This document shows, in pieces, positions 1 to 12,344 of a DNA stretch of 64,000 nt. The notes under the pieces are model-generated. The model had not been told where the DNA came from. It made no database searches and saw nothing but the letters and a program-made list of their open reading frames with translations. The DNA is from Mytilus edulis (lineage: Eukaryota; Mollusca; Bivalvia; Mytilida; Mytilidae), in contig NC_092345.1 in assembly GCF_963676685.1 (NCBI RefSeq), forward strand, positions 74,823,960-74,887,959. Reading direction: 5' to 3'. Position numbers and translations under genes: made by a program. Numbering within the stretch: position 1 is the stretch's first letter; each line of letters begins with the position of its first letter.

Positions 1-644
1 GGATTTGTATCCTACAGTCGACCATTTTACTATATAAATACAAAATTGTTTACGCATACTTATCCTGCTTCTATTCGAATCATTGTTTATGAGGCCGTTT
101 ACTTTGTGATCCCCGTTAAAATGCCGTCGATTTTAATGAAAAGTAACGTCGGTAAAATAGAGATACATGTTTCCATGCGTTTACTATAAATTGTCTGCTA
201 AAACAAAGTTCATACTGTATATCGTAGGAAAACAGGGTGAAAAAAAGCTCGGCGAACATTGCATTTCTCTCGCATTTAGATGTAACCTTATGCAAATAAA
301 TGTTGCATATTCCGACAATGAACGAATTATGGATTTTTAATTTTCAATGACAAATGTAAGGGAGGTTGTAACATTAGTGTAAATGGCAATCTACACCAAT
401 TATCCAAAATATTCAATACGCTCCGAATTGTTAAAAATTCATTTTACATGAAATATAATATTAGCAAAACATAAATTACCTTTATAGCAATTATTACTTG
501 GTCGGACTTGTTAATTTAGAAACAATTACTTCCGCCTACCGGTAAATTGTAAAGCCTATCACATATGTTATACCTTAGCATAATAGCTTTTGCAAAAAGA
601 ATTTTTAAACCTCGATGTTTTAATACTTCGAATCTTACCCTTTG
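1..644. other. No gene recognised
   Basis: AT-rich sequence without a convincing exon on either strand. Further 3' exons of the minus-strand gene at 1121-2890 could lie here or beyond the window edge. A weak donor-like site (minus strand, near 476-482) was seen but its acceptor is poor. Confidence 0.4.
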
Positions 645-795
645 GACCATCACAGTTTAGCGTGATACACCATCATACTTTAGCGAACAAACAACCAACG
701 CACTTTAGCGTAAGACACCATCGTAGTTTAGCGTAGACCATTGCACTTTAGCGTGATCATCGCACTTTAGAGTACCATCGCACTTTAGAGTCCTA
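645..795. repeat. Short degenerate tandem array of a TTTAG(C/A)G motif
   Basis: Seven copies of a motif close to 'accatcgcactttagcgt' follow each other at irregular spacing of about 15-30 bp, with A/G and C/A changes between copies. The last two copies read TTTAGAG. It overlaps no recognised gene; function unknown. Confidence 0.6.
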
Positions 796-1120
796 CATAT
801 TTATTATACTATATAATACTCGCTTCGGATCGATTAGTACATTTTTCATTAATATTTTAGTAGCTCTAATTTAATTTTGTTTATTTGTACTCTGGGAAGG
901 CACTACACGCATTATTCGACATTTTTCTGAATGCGGGACAATTCGAAATTTCCATACAGAAAGGCTGACACCTTAAGTTAATCGTTACAACCATTCTTTT
1001 TCAGTTTTTCTCGTACAAGATTTAATTTCATGTATATCATATTCATTCTACAGCATGCAGTCTTTATAAACCAATATAATATCACACGTACAAATACTTA
1101 ACTACAGTAATCAGACGTAC

Positions 1121-2890
1121 CTTCCTGACATCCTTGTTCAACAGCCCAATCTCTGAATACCGTATCACGTAATATCAAAGGTATAAACCATAATCCGTGA
1201 ACATATGTTTCACATGCCGTCCATGATACTGCATTTTCAACTGAAAAAAACATTTTGTTCATTATGAGTTACGGACATTGCTGTATACATTGTTAAAATG
1301 ATTGCGGAGTATATTAAATATCGACAAAATATATATGTTTATCAAATTTAGAATAGAAATGGGGAACATGTGAAAGAGACAACAACCCTGCCAAGGAGCA
1401 AAAAACAACAGAAGGCAACTATTAGACGAGAAAATTTTGCGCTCGGAATCTGGATTCAGATGGCCACTAATCTAAAATGTGTGCAAGTTCAGTGAAAATG
1501 CATGATGACACAGCCTCATTGTGAATAATTGTTGTTTACTGTTGACTTTTTTCACACAAAATTCACAAATTTACGACGTTTTGCTATCAGTAAAAGCAAA
1601 TATAGTGCTTATAAATCAGCGTGTTTTATCACCGTTAGTCATAAACATTTCAGTATAACTAACGATCAATTTCAATCGTAAGATATTTTGTGAACAGAGT
1701 TTCATATTCGTAAGACATTGTTTCCAACAAAAATTGTCATATTTTACGTTAATATCGTCTACTTTTTATTTTGTACTCCATCACATACTTTGTCTCCCTC
1801 TCTCTTTCTCTCGATATATATATATATATATATATAAATGTGTGTGCTACTCACAGAATTCTGTCCATGACGCCAAGCTCTCTAAGCATATATAAACTGT
1901 TGTTTGCTACTCACAGAAATCTCTCCATGACACCAAGCTCTCTCAATACATATATAATTATTGTGTGCTACTCACAGAAATCTGTGCATGTAAAACAAAT
2001 TTCGTTGTAGAAGGGTCTAAAAACAGCACAAACAACATTTTCCAAAAGACCAAAAAAGTGAAAAAGTATATTTAAACAAAACGCATTTGACTAACAGGTC
2101 GAACAACTGATGTTCTTTAACCCTGCTGACTGCCATTGGCGATTGCCAAATAAAATTGATCACAAGATGTAACAAATGGATCTTAATATAAATTTAATAC
2201 TAAACAGAAAAAAATTAACTTGTGGCCACGATGTTATGCCACAAACATACGGTGTCAATACTTTTTTAGTACACCAGATCCGGATTTCGACAATAAATGT
2301 CTCTTCAGTGATGTTAGGGATCGAAACGGTATTTGGAAGGCCATATAAAAGCTCTCTCATTATATATAAATTGGTGTGTGCTACTCACAGAAATCTTTCC
2401 ATGTTGCCAAGTCATCTTCCTCTTCTTCGTCACGCATTGGTTCATTTCTTCGGTCCATGTATTCGATGACAGGACCAAGGTTCGGATTATTTGTCTCAAT
2501 GTTCTCTACGGGTAAGTAGATTTTTTGTAAATGTTTAATGTATCTAGCTGAATGGTCTCTTTGTAAAGAAAACATTTCATTATTTGAAGCTGACAAAATA
2601 TTTCTCATAATTTGTTCTTTTTTTATATTATCTATAATTTGAAAAGAAACGGCGTTTTGAATGGATTGTCCAAAGTTATCTGAATCAAAATCATGTCTAT
2701 ACAGGGGTTGTTGTAGATCCTCGTTCATGGTTTTATCATATGCCAGGCAAAATGTAATAAGTACTTTCAGGCATATCCAAAATGTCCATGGCATAGTATC
2801 AACTTACCCGCAGAGTATTCTACAAAATAGTACAATAGATCATAATGTAATCTATAATCAAATTCAATCATCAATGGAATAACAAACACT
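1121..2890 (-). CDS. Unidentified multi-exon protein, partial (3' part)
   Basis: I do not recognise the family. Two minus-strand exons are well supported. Exon 2679-2389 (291 nt) has acceptor 'gattttgattcag' and ends in the donor GTGAGT. Exon 1240-1121 (120 nt) has a clean polypyrimidine acceptor and donor GTACGT. Both run phase 1 to phase 1 and join in frame. A further upstream exon is likely: its donor GTAAGT follows position 2808 and its frame is open to about 2890, also phase 1. The peptide has an acidic run (RDEEEEDD) just before the first supported junction, then a Cys/Trp/aromatic-rich part (SWTACETYVHGLWF). No motif or signal peptide can be assigned. A longer reading from the ATG at 2792-2794 would add a hydrophobic start (MPWTFWICLKVLITFCLAYD), but that ATG lies just downstream of the strong donor and is probably intronic. 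The gene continues toward the left window edge. Confidence 0.5.
1350..1412 (+). repeat. Fragment of a dispersed mussel repeat ('agagacaacaaccc' family)
   Basis: The stretch 'gaaatggggaacatgtg' followed by 'aaagagacaacaaccc' and 'aacaacagaaggc' matches the fuller copies at 49600-49760 and 55225-55385. Confidence 0.7.
1814..1836. repeat. (TA)n microsatellite
   Basis: About eleven uninterrupted TA dinucleotides, preceded by a CT-rich tract. Confidence 0.9.
1840..2000 (-). repeat. 60-bp tandem copies of an exon end plus its splice donor
   Basis: On the minus strand three units carry 'gatttctgtgagtag' or a one- or two-base variant (complement of CTACTCAC at 1847-1854, 1907-1914 and 1968-1975). 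The same block ends the exon at 2389, whose CTACTCAC is at 2381-2388. Spacing within the array is 60-61 bp. Two of the units also copy about 28 bp of exon end: in the exon frame they read SLVSWRDF or SLASWTEF against DLATWKDF in the true exon. The array lies in the intron between the exons at 2389 and 1240. Confidence 0.6.
2271..2315 (-). ncRNA. Type I hammerhead ribozyme motif
   Basis: The minus strand reads CTGAAGA (core CUGANGA, complement at 2302-2308), stem II GACA/TGTC with a TTTAT loop, GAAA, then ATCCGGAT, then C, with predicted cleavage before TGGTGT (complement 2271-2276). TGGTGT pairs with ACATCA upstream of the core, including one G-U pair, to form stem I. The 8-nt stem III segment is a perfect palindrome, too short for a stable hairpin, which suggests dimeric action. 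All core positions I can check are intact. Confidence 0.72.
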
Positions 2891-3714
2891 CTCTCGTACA
2901 AGAAACATACGCACATATCAATAATGATAACAGTATAAAATGAAATTATAAAATTCAGAACCTTTAGTCAAACTAGAAACATAACATCAGATGAATGTAC
3001 AAAAATAAACTGAGAACAAATGGATAACTGGTAAACAGCAAACAAACGAGAACCACTTTATTATAGACTCTTGACTTGGGACAGGGTCATATGGAATCTG
3101 GTGAATATCAGTTTAGGTATCAAACTTTTTGCTTCAAAATTTTATTTCTGATTAATTTTTTCGAATTACTTTATTAAGGTGTTGAGAACCTTTGGTGACC
3201 CCATAGTTTAAGTGTCTTTCAAAAGAACACAGTGAGCAATGGTCGTTACATACAAACGTTCACGTAAATTGTCCCAGTCAAAGGATGAATTTAATGTGTC
3301 AATCAATGGCCACAGCCACACTGTTTTGAATTTCATTCTATATTGCAATTAAATATGACACGTTGTTGTAACTTGTATGATAATCAAAGATATAGCTAGA
3401 TTGTGGAGATACTTATTAAGTCATCAACGTGATCAAAGAAAACAAACATGGGAACGTGGCCTAATCATGATGTTTCGACAAGACCTATTATATTATTATT
3501 AATTGTACGATTGTTTATGAAATCATTTTATGATAATATTTCATATTAACAAAAGAAAACCTCGAACGGAGTGGTAACAAAGATGAAATATCTATCATAT
3601 TATTTTTAAATCATTACACGGGTAACCAGCACATCTTACTGACATCCTAATTAAACCAGTCACATGCAGAAGTATCGAACGTAATTATGACTGGAATAGT
3701 TGCATATGAGTTGA
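2891..3714. other. No gene recognised
   Basis: No exon or repeat structure that I can support on either strand. Confidence 0.4.
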
Positions 3715-3875
3715 TTGGACTTCAACATTATTAAAAACTACCTTGACCTAAAATTTTAACCTGAAGCAGGACAGACAGACGGACGGACGGACAAACGCAC
3801 GGATAGACGAACAAACGGACGCACAAACCAGAAAACATGATGCCCCTCTACTATCGTAGGTTGGGCATAAAAAAA
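3715..3875 (-). repeat. Truncated copy of the 17.0-kb dispersed repeat
   Basis: Read on the minus strand it gives 'cccaacctacgatagtag', 'aggggcatcatgttttctgg', a CGTCCGTCCGTC-like run and 'cttcaggttaaaattttagg', in the same order as 17040-17330. The GACAGACAGACGG run is part of the element, not an independent microsatellite. Confidence 0.75.
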
Positions 3876-4039
3876 AGCAGAAACAAGTGCAGAAATACAA
3901 CACTAACAATGAAAACAAAAGTAACACAAATTCTTTTGAACCAAACTTATGATATCAGGTCCCCAAGAAGTATCAGCTGTTCAAAATCGAGAGAAAGAAA
4001 CTTTTGTTATGGCTACGGCAGTCAAGTACAATATATTTA

Positions 4040-4230
4040 TGGTTATCTATGGCACAGTTATTCCATTTCGGTCAACCAACGCACGCTGGTGTATAGTAAA
4101 GTTTAACGATCAAAGGAATGACTTCAACTTTACCATTATAAACCTTGGGTCAATTTGCTTTCGTAAAACAATCAATCTTGTATAAAGGAAATAATTATGG
4201 GCAACGCAAGCCAGGAAATATCGTACTAAA
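4040..4230 (-). pseudogene. Remnant of RT-type retroelement coding region
   Basis: 'cggtcaaccaacgcac', 'gtaaagtttaacgatcaaag' and 'gacttcaactttaccatt' match the order of blocks in the minus-strand retroelement at 58715-58800 and its relic at 54320-54400. It is degenerate, with no usable reading frame. Confidence 0.5.
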
Positions 4231-4864
4231 TTTTAAATATATACTGCAAATGCATGCGTTAGAAAACGATGTAATAATATCGTGTTATTCGAGAGTTGTC
4301 CATTAAGTGTGGTTAAACGTCATATCTAGTAAGTTTGACTGAGGTCACTTCGGTTACAAGAGAAAAAGTACAAACTAAAAATAACTTTTATAAGGGTAAT
4401 TTTTACGGAAGTTAACAAAAAAAGTTATATTAGGTATTTTTTTCAGGGTGAAATAGGACATTTTATTGAGATTCATTTTTATTTTTTTTATCTTAGAATA
4501 ATAGTTATCAACAGTTTTTCATGTGTGTTTTTTTTAATTTTTGATAGAAATTATACATGTTAAATATGTTTGATAAAACAGCTTTATTCAATTTTATAAA
4601 ATGTCTGAATTTTCAGGTAATACATATAATGCCTAACCTTGACATATATATTATATAAAATGACTAAAAATGCCTAGTCAGTATGTAAAATGTCTACAAA
4701 TTCAACCAATTGGCGGTTTATGTTCAGGTAAGTCGAAAACGTATATCATTGAGATACATCACAAAAAGAGACAAAACACGACATCTTGCAAAGAAAGAAA
4801 AACAATGGTATGATGAAATTAAGTTAATTTTTCTGAAAATTGCAGTTTCATGACTAGAATAAGA

Positions 4865-5027
4865 AGATAACTGTATTGTATTTTAAGCTCCGACGGCATC
4901 AATTTGGGATTTGATGGTCGCAAATTAAGTTTACTGGAGACGCGTTAGCGGAGACAGTAAATGGGTATTTGCGACCATCAAATCCCCAATTAATGCCGTC
5001 GGAGCTTAAAATACAATATTGTTATCT
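4865..5027. mobile_element. Palindromic MITE-like element
   Basis: Two arms of about 60 bp are near-perfect inverted repeats: left arm with 'ttttaagctccgacggcatc', right arm with 'gatgccgtcggagcttaaaa' in matching order on the opposite strand. Both arms include 'gatttgatggtcgcaaat'. The loop of about 40 bp contains 'ggagacgcgttagcggagac'. The outer ends also pair (AGATAAC...GTTATCT). No coding content. Confidence 0.85.
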
Positions 5028-5399
5028 CCATTCTAATGAAACTGACAGAAAATAACGTTAAAACATGTATTTAAAATCTGTCATATGCCGTCTGCGCTTG
5101 CGCGTACGTTCCATAGCATCAATTGTCAATTGATGACATGTAAGAAAGTGACGTTATCCAATCAAAATGAACGTTACAAACGTTGTTGCATTAGAATTAG
5201 TAATCACATTGAAACTACTGAAATAATTACTCACTCTGTATTTCAGACGGTCATTTTATGATAATTTGTTTTAATGATGGCAGGCACAAATCATTCTTCC
5301 GAGTGATGAACAAAATGTATACGAAAAAAATCTAGATTCAGAATAGAAGTTTGTTATATGGAGCAATTTGAATGTTTCGATTGATTGATTGTTCTTTGT

Positions 5400-5590
5400 T
5401 TTACGTGCATATTTTAGGACGTGAACAAAATTAATACATTACCACCATTTTCTACATTTGAGAATGCATGTACCAAGTCAGGTGTCCATTCGTTTGATGT
5501 GTTTATAATTTGATTTTGCCATCTGATTAGGGACTTTCCATTTTAAATTTTCCTCGGCGTTCAGTATTTTTGTTATTTTATTTTTTACTA
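5400..5590 (+). repeat. Fragment of dispersed repeat P
   Basis: 'ccaccattttctacatttga', 'catgtaccaagtcagg' and 'gttcagtatttttgttattt' occur in the same order as in the copies at 30350-30665 and 38965-39285. Confidence 0.7.
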
Positions 5591-8500
5591 GCGTTGTACA
5601 ATGAATTGGCCGGGATAAAGGACATGAGTTTTAAGTGACATTTTAAACGACTATACATTTAAAAGTCACAGAGATCTTGCCTTTCAACAGGCCACATTCG
5701 GACCTGTAACAAGTTTCAACGTACACAGAGCGTGACATTATTCTTAAACAAGAAAACAATTTATACACCCCCTTCTCAAAATTGATTCCAATCTATAGCG
5801 CTATTTTTACCTCGGGATCCATATTTTTTATAACCAAATGAGCCCTTACATGTATTGTGGATGATATTTTGAACGCAATGCATAGATATTAACAGATGTG
5901 TTTAATCAATTAAGAAAAATGGCAGAGCTGAATGTGAAATGGTTAGGGTTTTACCAAATCTGCCGGGTCTAAATGCAAACAAAAAGACCATATCAAACAC
6001 TAAACGATTGTAAAAAAATCAGACCGAACTCTTAGACTAGCTGAATTGTAAAGAGAGGCGAAAAATACCAAACGGATATTTAAATTTATAAGCCGAAAAT
6101 AAACTGACAATGCCACAAACAACAGTACGTAAAAAAACAACATAGAAAACTAGTTACTCAAATGTTTGTGTAAATATAATGGTTGATGAACACAGCTATC
6201 AACATAAACTGCTAGTTCTTCCTGTTGTACCCATTTGAATGAAACATATTTAGCTCTTTTATTCAGAACCTTCATTAGGAAGAGTTCGGTGCTTGCTATG
6301 AGATTTGTAGTAATAACTACTGTCAAACGACTAACCAGGTGTTTTATTCATTTAGTAGAAAATATGTTTCTCAAAATTTAATTTAATGGTGTCAAAACAT
6401 TTTTATTTTGTTAATTACATCAAAAACAAGGTAAGAATCTTTAAATTTATGACATTTTTACAAAATCTAGCCTAGTGGTAAATCAAAATTACATGGTGTT
6501 ATTACGCATATATCATGCAGAATTCACAAATTGTAAACAACGGAGGCATTACACAGCATCGAGCTTTCAAGTCAATGTCAATGTATACTGGTTTCCCTTA
6601 TTAAACTTCTGGAACCTTTGTTTAAAACAATGTTACACTTTATATATAGTATTTGTCATGTTCGGAAATAACTTGTATATATATATAGTGATTATATCCT
6701 TTATTCCATCAGGAACAAATACTGTGATATGTCTTCAACATGAGACAATATTTCTTAATATAAATTTTCTTCCTTTTGGAACTAAATACAGTAACTGGAA
6801 CTTTTATTACAAAACTCTTAGACTACTATACCACATGTGATTAAATAGTCTTAGCATGGTACCAAAAGCCAAAAAATTACGAATGATAATCTGTATTTTC
6901 ATCCTATTATCAGCCCCATTTATATCATTTTCGAAATGTATGAAAATTAAAGAGGTTAGTATGAATAAAATTAACACACAGTCACACAGATAACCAAATT
7001 GAGACGACTGGTTTTAATTTTTTGAAAAATATGAACCAAATAGTACATAAAAATGAAATAATCCATAAAAATGAAATAATCCATTTATTGAATCAGTTTT
7101 TAGAATGTGAAATTAAAATCCTGAAAAAAAGTTGCGAAAATAAAACTTGCGTTGAAATGCTTGTAAAAATAAAATTTTGAATAACCTGTTCAAACTGAGA
7201 CTACTGTGTTATTGTAGTCTCAGGTTCAAATGAGGAAGTACATAGACTTAAAAGATCTTTAAAGAGAATCTATATTTTATCAAAGTATACTAAGTTCTAT
7301 CGTGTGTATGATAGCATCCATAAAGTATGATAAAAACTTTTCTCAATTTCCTATTTCTTAACATTTTTTATTATTCTTAACGACAAAGTTTAGAAGTCAC
7401 TTACCGCTTTAACACCTTCATCGATTGTGTGTTTTGAAAATGATGTCAAATTATACCCTGAGGAAATACACTGGTTATATAACCTAATGACCAGTGTTAG
7501 ACAAATTTGAAATCCGTGTATTAAATAGCATTATAAGGCATTTTAATTTCGTTTTTTTCGCACTTTTTAATTTTTTTAAAATTCTAAGCAATCAAAATCA
7601 CAACTTATTAATTTTAATAGTCCAAAGGATTTTTTCTTTCTTTCCTGTAACAGGTTAGAATTACTTGAATAACATTATCACGGTTAACCAGGGACATGTT
7701 CAACCTCAGGTTTGACCTTATAACATATTTAGAGAAGATTATTATATTTATAGATTTCCGATTGAATGATTGATCGGAACAAGGATTTGTATAGTTACGA
7801 ATCCTTGATCGTAGTAAAATATTTCACGCTTTCCAAGTATGAACGTTTACTTTTTTTCTTCGATATATTATCATGTAATCGTTTGTAAAATTAAAATACC
7901 ACAAAATTACCAAACATGACGAAAATAGATTTATTATTCGCTATTTGTAAAATTACTTTAAACTAATTAAAATATAAAATGTTGCGCTTTTTAATTTCAA
8001 CCAAAACAACACTTTTATTGCCTCAGTTTTGCATAATCTTCCCAAATCAGGATTTTTTTTTCTAATGAAAAAATTACTTGCATAGCGCCAGACAAGATTT
8101 TTCTGTCTTTACTCATTGTTTTTGATTGTTTTGAATTGGAAAGATTACAGCATATTTAAATAGACAGAAAAATACTACAACTATTAAAGCACACACTTCT
8201 CACCATAGACATCATAGGACATTTTCAGTGCTGGAGTATTAACCATAATCTTAATTTTCAGATAGAACGTTAAGAGCGAAATTTCCTGTTATAATTTCAA
8301 ATGCATAAAGTTAGGAGGAAGACTCAGTTTTTTCACCCGAGTAATTCGACCGGTTCTGCTTAGACCCATTAAAGGGCAATTTTATTATAGTCACCGATCA
8401 ATTTATACTTTCCTTATATATTTGTACACCATTGTACAATCTGTGACTTTTTTATAGGTCAAATTTCCATTACCGTTTTATATCATGCTTTTCAGAACTA

Positions 8501-9245
8501 GTATAGAGTATACTTAAGTTATAAGAAAAAATCATTTTGTGTGAAAGCAGAAAAAAAAACGATACAATTTTTGGGATACATTATTTTGAAGATAGTTCTT
8601 ATAAAATGTTTTCAGAAAATAAAAATAAAATGTGGACCACGACACTCGTTTTCTTGCTACAAAACAAAATGAGCCCATATAAGAAAAAGTTGATAAAAAT
8701 AAATCTTAAAATTAAATGTTCTCCATTTTTTTAATACCGTGCGAATAACGTATGAATAAATATGTATTATTGTTTTCTTCGTATTTTTCTACGAAATGAA
8801 CTATATTTGTGAAAATATTTTTAACCTTTTCTATATAGTTGCATGGTGTGAAAATCGTCAATACTGCCTTTTTATTTTTAATTAACCGGTGAAACAATCT
8901 GCAAACGATTAACACATGATGAAAATACTTGACGCCAATGATAACGATTGACAAAATAACTGTAAACTCACGTGAAGCAACATTATTTTCATTTAGTGAT
9001 TAACCTAGAATACATTTGGAAATTAACAGGAACAAGCTCAAAACACAAGTTACAAGGCACAGAAAACTTTAAACTGATGCGGAAAGAGTTGTCCATAACA
9101 TAAAAGCGATGTAGCAGTTTTAAGTCGTCCATTGTAAAGAGTACGTCAAATTTCAATACATCCTGCCAGCAGTAAGCTTTGATAAAAAAGATTGTCAATA
9201 GAAACCGACAAGATTATATAAACTGTGAAAACGTTATTAAAAGTT
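5591..9245. other. No gene recognised; one small hairpin
   Basis: A 3.6-kb AT-rich stretch. An inverted repeat at about 7190-7232 (CTGAGACTAC / GTAGTCTCAG with an 8-nt loop) and a short direct repeat at 7047-7084 ('aaaaatgaaataatccat' twice) are the only structures seen. The open frame at 6475-6840 looks like chance (see rejected list). Confidence 0.4.
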
Positions 9246-10333
9246 ATGGAGCCTTGGTTAGAAGCTACAATCATTACACTAATGACAGTTCTTGTAGTCG
9301 CTGCATTCTTATTTTGCTTTTGCTGTCGAATAGCAAAAAAAGGACGCACTATGGAAGAAGGATTTAGCCAATCAGGTTACAGTAAAACCGTTGGTAGGTC
9401 ATATTTATTTAGTTAATTTATCAGATTTTTTTTCTTTTTTGTGTGTATGTTAATTTTGGGAAATGTTGCTTTTTGATTTAGTACGTCAGTGTAAGGCATA
9501 GTTTTGAATAAAGACACTAAGTTAGTTATACTGTGCACTTGAAGAAACTATTGTTGAACCTTTTATTTATCAATCTTCAATTGGACAACCTAAGAACGAA
9601 CATATCTGTACACGGTTGTTTTCATTTTGATTGAGATCCTTATAAATATTCCTCGGAATATTTAGGTGCTTTTTACCAAAATGTACATCGTTTTGTTATT
9701 CACCGATCGAAAATAAAAAAAAAATGGGATATTTCAGATCTCAGTGGCGGATTCAGAAATTTTCAGAAAAGGGGAGAGGGCATTGACTGCCTAAGAGGCG
9801 ACCCGCTTCAGTAATAATTCAGTGGTTCTCTATTTAATCAAAATTTTCCTTCGCATATTGCAGCCTGAATGTTATTTTTTTTATCTGTCGTTGAGTTGCT
9901 GCCTCATTGATCTATAAAAATATACGCCCGACATTTTTTTTTTGTCGTTAAAATAGTTTCACTCGTTTTTCCAAAAGAATAGTTTATAAAAGTTTTAGAT
10001 TGTCACAAAACATACATTTTACTTCCAATTTCATTGATTTACTTTGATTTATTTTTTTCAAAAAGATGTATACCAATATATTGAACACTTTGAAATAACT
10101 CAATATCTGACAGCATATATAACATACGAATATGACAGAAAGTCAAATCCTTTGTATTTCAGTATATTATTCCAGCTATCCCCATGTAAGATTCAGATTT
10201 AAGTTTAAACTTTTTATGATCCAACAAAACAAAATTAATTTTGTATGATAAAATTTAGGATCTACTTTTTATTAATACCTGATATAAGTTCCATAACTTC
10301 ATGTAGTTATTTATTTTACAGGGACAATGGTAA
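9246..10333 (+). CDS. Predicted small single-pass membrane protein (60 aa)
   Basis: I do not recognise the family. Three exons join in frame: 9246-9393 (donor GTAGGT), 10163-10185 (acceptor 'tttgtatttcag', donor GTAAGA) and 10322-10333 (acceptor 'tattttacag'), ending in TAA. The product starts MEPWLEATII, has one membrane segment at about residues 9-27 ending in a cysteine cluster (FCFCC), then a basic RIAKKGR stop-transfer and a polar, Tyr/Ser-rich cytoplasmic tail (YSKTVVYYSSYPHGQW). The ATG at 9246 is the first in frame; the frame upstream is open but has only a GTG. The basic residues after the membrane segment predict a cytoplasmic C-terminus. Small exons 2 and 3 were found by splice signals alone, so the tail is less certain than exon 1. 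A chance open frame is possible but the segment order is protein-like. Confidence 0.45.
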
Positions 10334-11867
10334 CAGAAACAAAACAGTGACATAGATTTGGAGGATTTTCTGTGACCTTACATTATATTTTATACATTTT
10401 TCTGCTTGATTCATAATATATATATATATTTGGCATGTTTAACATTTGTTAATGCGCGCAGTTGGCAAAGGGAAGGTTTTTTTTAAACATTCGACTGTAT
10501 TTGGTTCATTTCAAGTGAGAAGAATATATCATTCTGGTAAAACAATATTCACTTCATCTGGCCAAAACAGTCACCGTGGACTATTGTTTCAATTGGTGTT
10601 CGTCGACTGTCGATAACTTGTTTCGAAAATAATCAATGAAACCGCCGAACTCCAATTAGAACAAAAACCTGGATATACTGATTATGAAGGTTTTTAGTTT
10701 TACTGGTTTTAAATTTGTTCTTGTTGTTCCTGTCGATCAATCCACATGGCCACCGTTAATAGAAATAGGAAATAATGGTAAATTATAAGTAATTGACTGA
10801 TATCTTGAAAACCATAATGGAAAGAGAATTCTTAACAGAATTAAAAATGCTCAACATGTCAAAACTTACACCAAATTTATTAGTCGGCCCTAAAACGGAG
10901 TTATTATTTCGTCGGAGTAGTAATTCCTGTAAATAGCGATGTTTGTCAATTTGATATAAAAATAAGGAAATTTGGTATGATGGCAAATTGAGAATTATGT
11001 TAGGAAATAATAACTATGTTGTAGCACAATTGCGACAGTTTGTGCAATACATCGGATATTTTGAAATGTCTGGCAAATTCTGATTTCTATTATTTACAGT
11101 ATTGTTCAGATAGATATCCAAAAGTAATCCTGTAATGTAATCACCAAGCTTTCTAAAAGAAAGAAGATATCATGCATTGTCTGTTTCAGAGTTAAATGTA
11201 CATATTCTGCCAGGTGATATTTCACTATTATGTCACAATAGTATTATTAAAAACATTGATACTTTTTATACGGATTTTTTGGTTGAACAAATGATAGTAT
11301 AGTTAAATAAACTGCTTACCTGATTCCATTTTGTAATTTGTAAAACATCATAGAATTGAATAAATTAATTTAATTGAAAAGAATGTGTAATTTATTCCAG
11401 TTTAACAGATGCCATCTGACCAAGGATATATACCAATTGAAACCACAATCCCATACTCATTTTCTGATTGTGACATCATATAGTTAGACTTAGCACCTAG
11501 TTTTCACTAACCATTGACACCATATGACAGGAAGCACTTTGGGAGCAGGATTAATTGTTTTGCCATGATTGTCCCCCTAGTATATTCCATCTCTTTATTT
11601 TTTATTTTGGACTTTTACCAGCAAGCTGTGTGATTTTCAGCATTAATCTTTTAGAATATCAAAAATTAAGTCAGATTTGTAATTTTAATATAGTTTATTA
11701 CATTGTCCAACCAAAACTTTCGAGAAACTGAGATATTATCACAAATATTTAATATTCAATATATAGAAAATGAATTTAATGCATCTGGCTTCTCTTCGTA
11801 TCTTTGAATTTTGTATTGATCTGCCAAGAGTCCAAAAAGTATTCCTTTAACTAGTTAATATTATCAG
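10334..11867. other. No gene recognised
   Basis: AT-rich, presumably 3' flank of the preceding gene. I see no further exons and no clear repeat. Confidence 0.4.
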
Positions 11868-12004
11868 ATTATTACATGGCCTTTTTCATATCGCATGTAT
11901 TATCAGCCCTAGGTTCAATATCAGCCCAAGAGCCGCATGGCTCGAGGGCTGATATTGACCGAGAGGCTGATAATACATGCGATATGAAAAATGACATGTT
12001 ATGA
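11868..12004. mobile_element. Palindromic MITE-like element
   Basis: Arms of about 60 bp: 'tttcatatcgcatgtattat' and 'caatatcagccc' on the left, with their reverse complements 'ataatacatgcgatatgaaa' and 'gggctgatattg' on the right, around a small centre ('agagccgcatggctc'). The palindrome also ends in related flanks (GATTATTACATG / CATGTTATGATC). No coding content. Confidence 0.85.
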
Positions 12005-12006
12005 TC

Positions 12007-12165
12007 TTTTTATCATATGCTTCAACAGTAGAGAAAAATAACAGATTCATGTCTTGATCCTTTTACGTGGTTCTCGAAGATTAAAGAGTAAAAAAGTTCA
12101 CGGCCGTCGGACCCAAAAATTGATACCTTTCTATCATATGCCTCAACAGAGAGAGAGAAAAAAAA
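12007..12165. repeat. Short direct repeat next to the MITE
   Basis: 'tatcatatgcttcaacag' plus an AGAGAAAAA tract (12010-12041) recurs as 'tatcatatgcctcaacag' plus AGAGAGAGAAAAAAA (12132-12165), about 120 bp apart. Confidence 0.6.
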
Positions 12166-12344
12166 CCAACATTTTACATGTAATATGGACGAATCGACAA
12201 AAAAATAATTTAACAATACAAAGAATGATCATTGTTTGGAAAAGTCAACTTTTTAAAGAAACTTTCTAAATTATGTTTCAGAAAAACTTTTTTTTTTTTG
12301 CTGTTACGAAATGATAGAAATTATTATAAATTAAGGAATGTATC

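Noticed and set aside
2381..2794. A 137-codon minus-strand frame with a signal-peptide-like start
   Set aside because: A strong donor (GTAAGT) lies just upstream of its ATG, and its end coincides with a GTGAGT donor. Better read as part of an exon plus intron than as a complete gene.
6475..6840. 121-codon open frame
   Set aside because: Starts with GTG, is AT-biased (Y, I, N, F rich), and shows no motif, splice context or repeat homology; likely chance.
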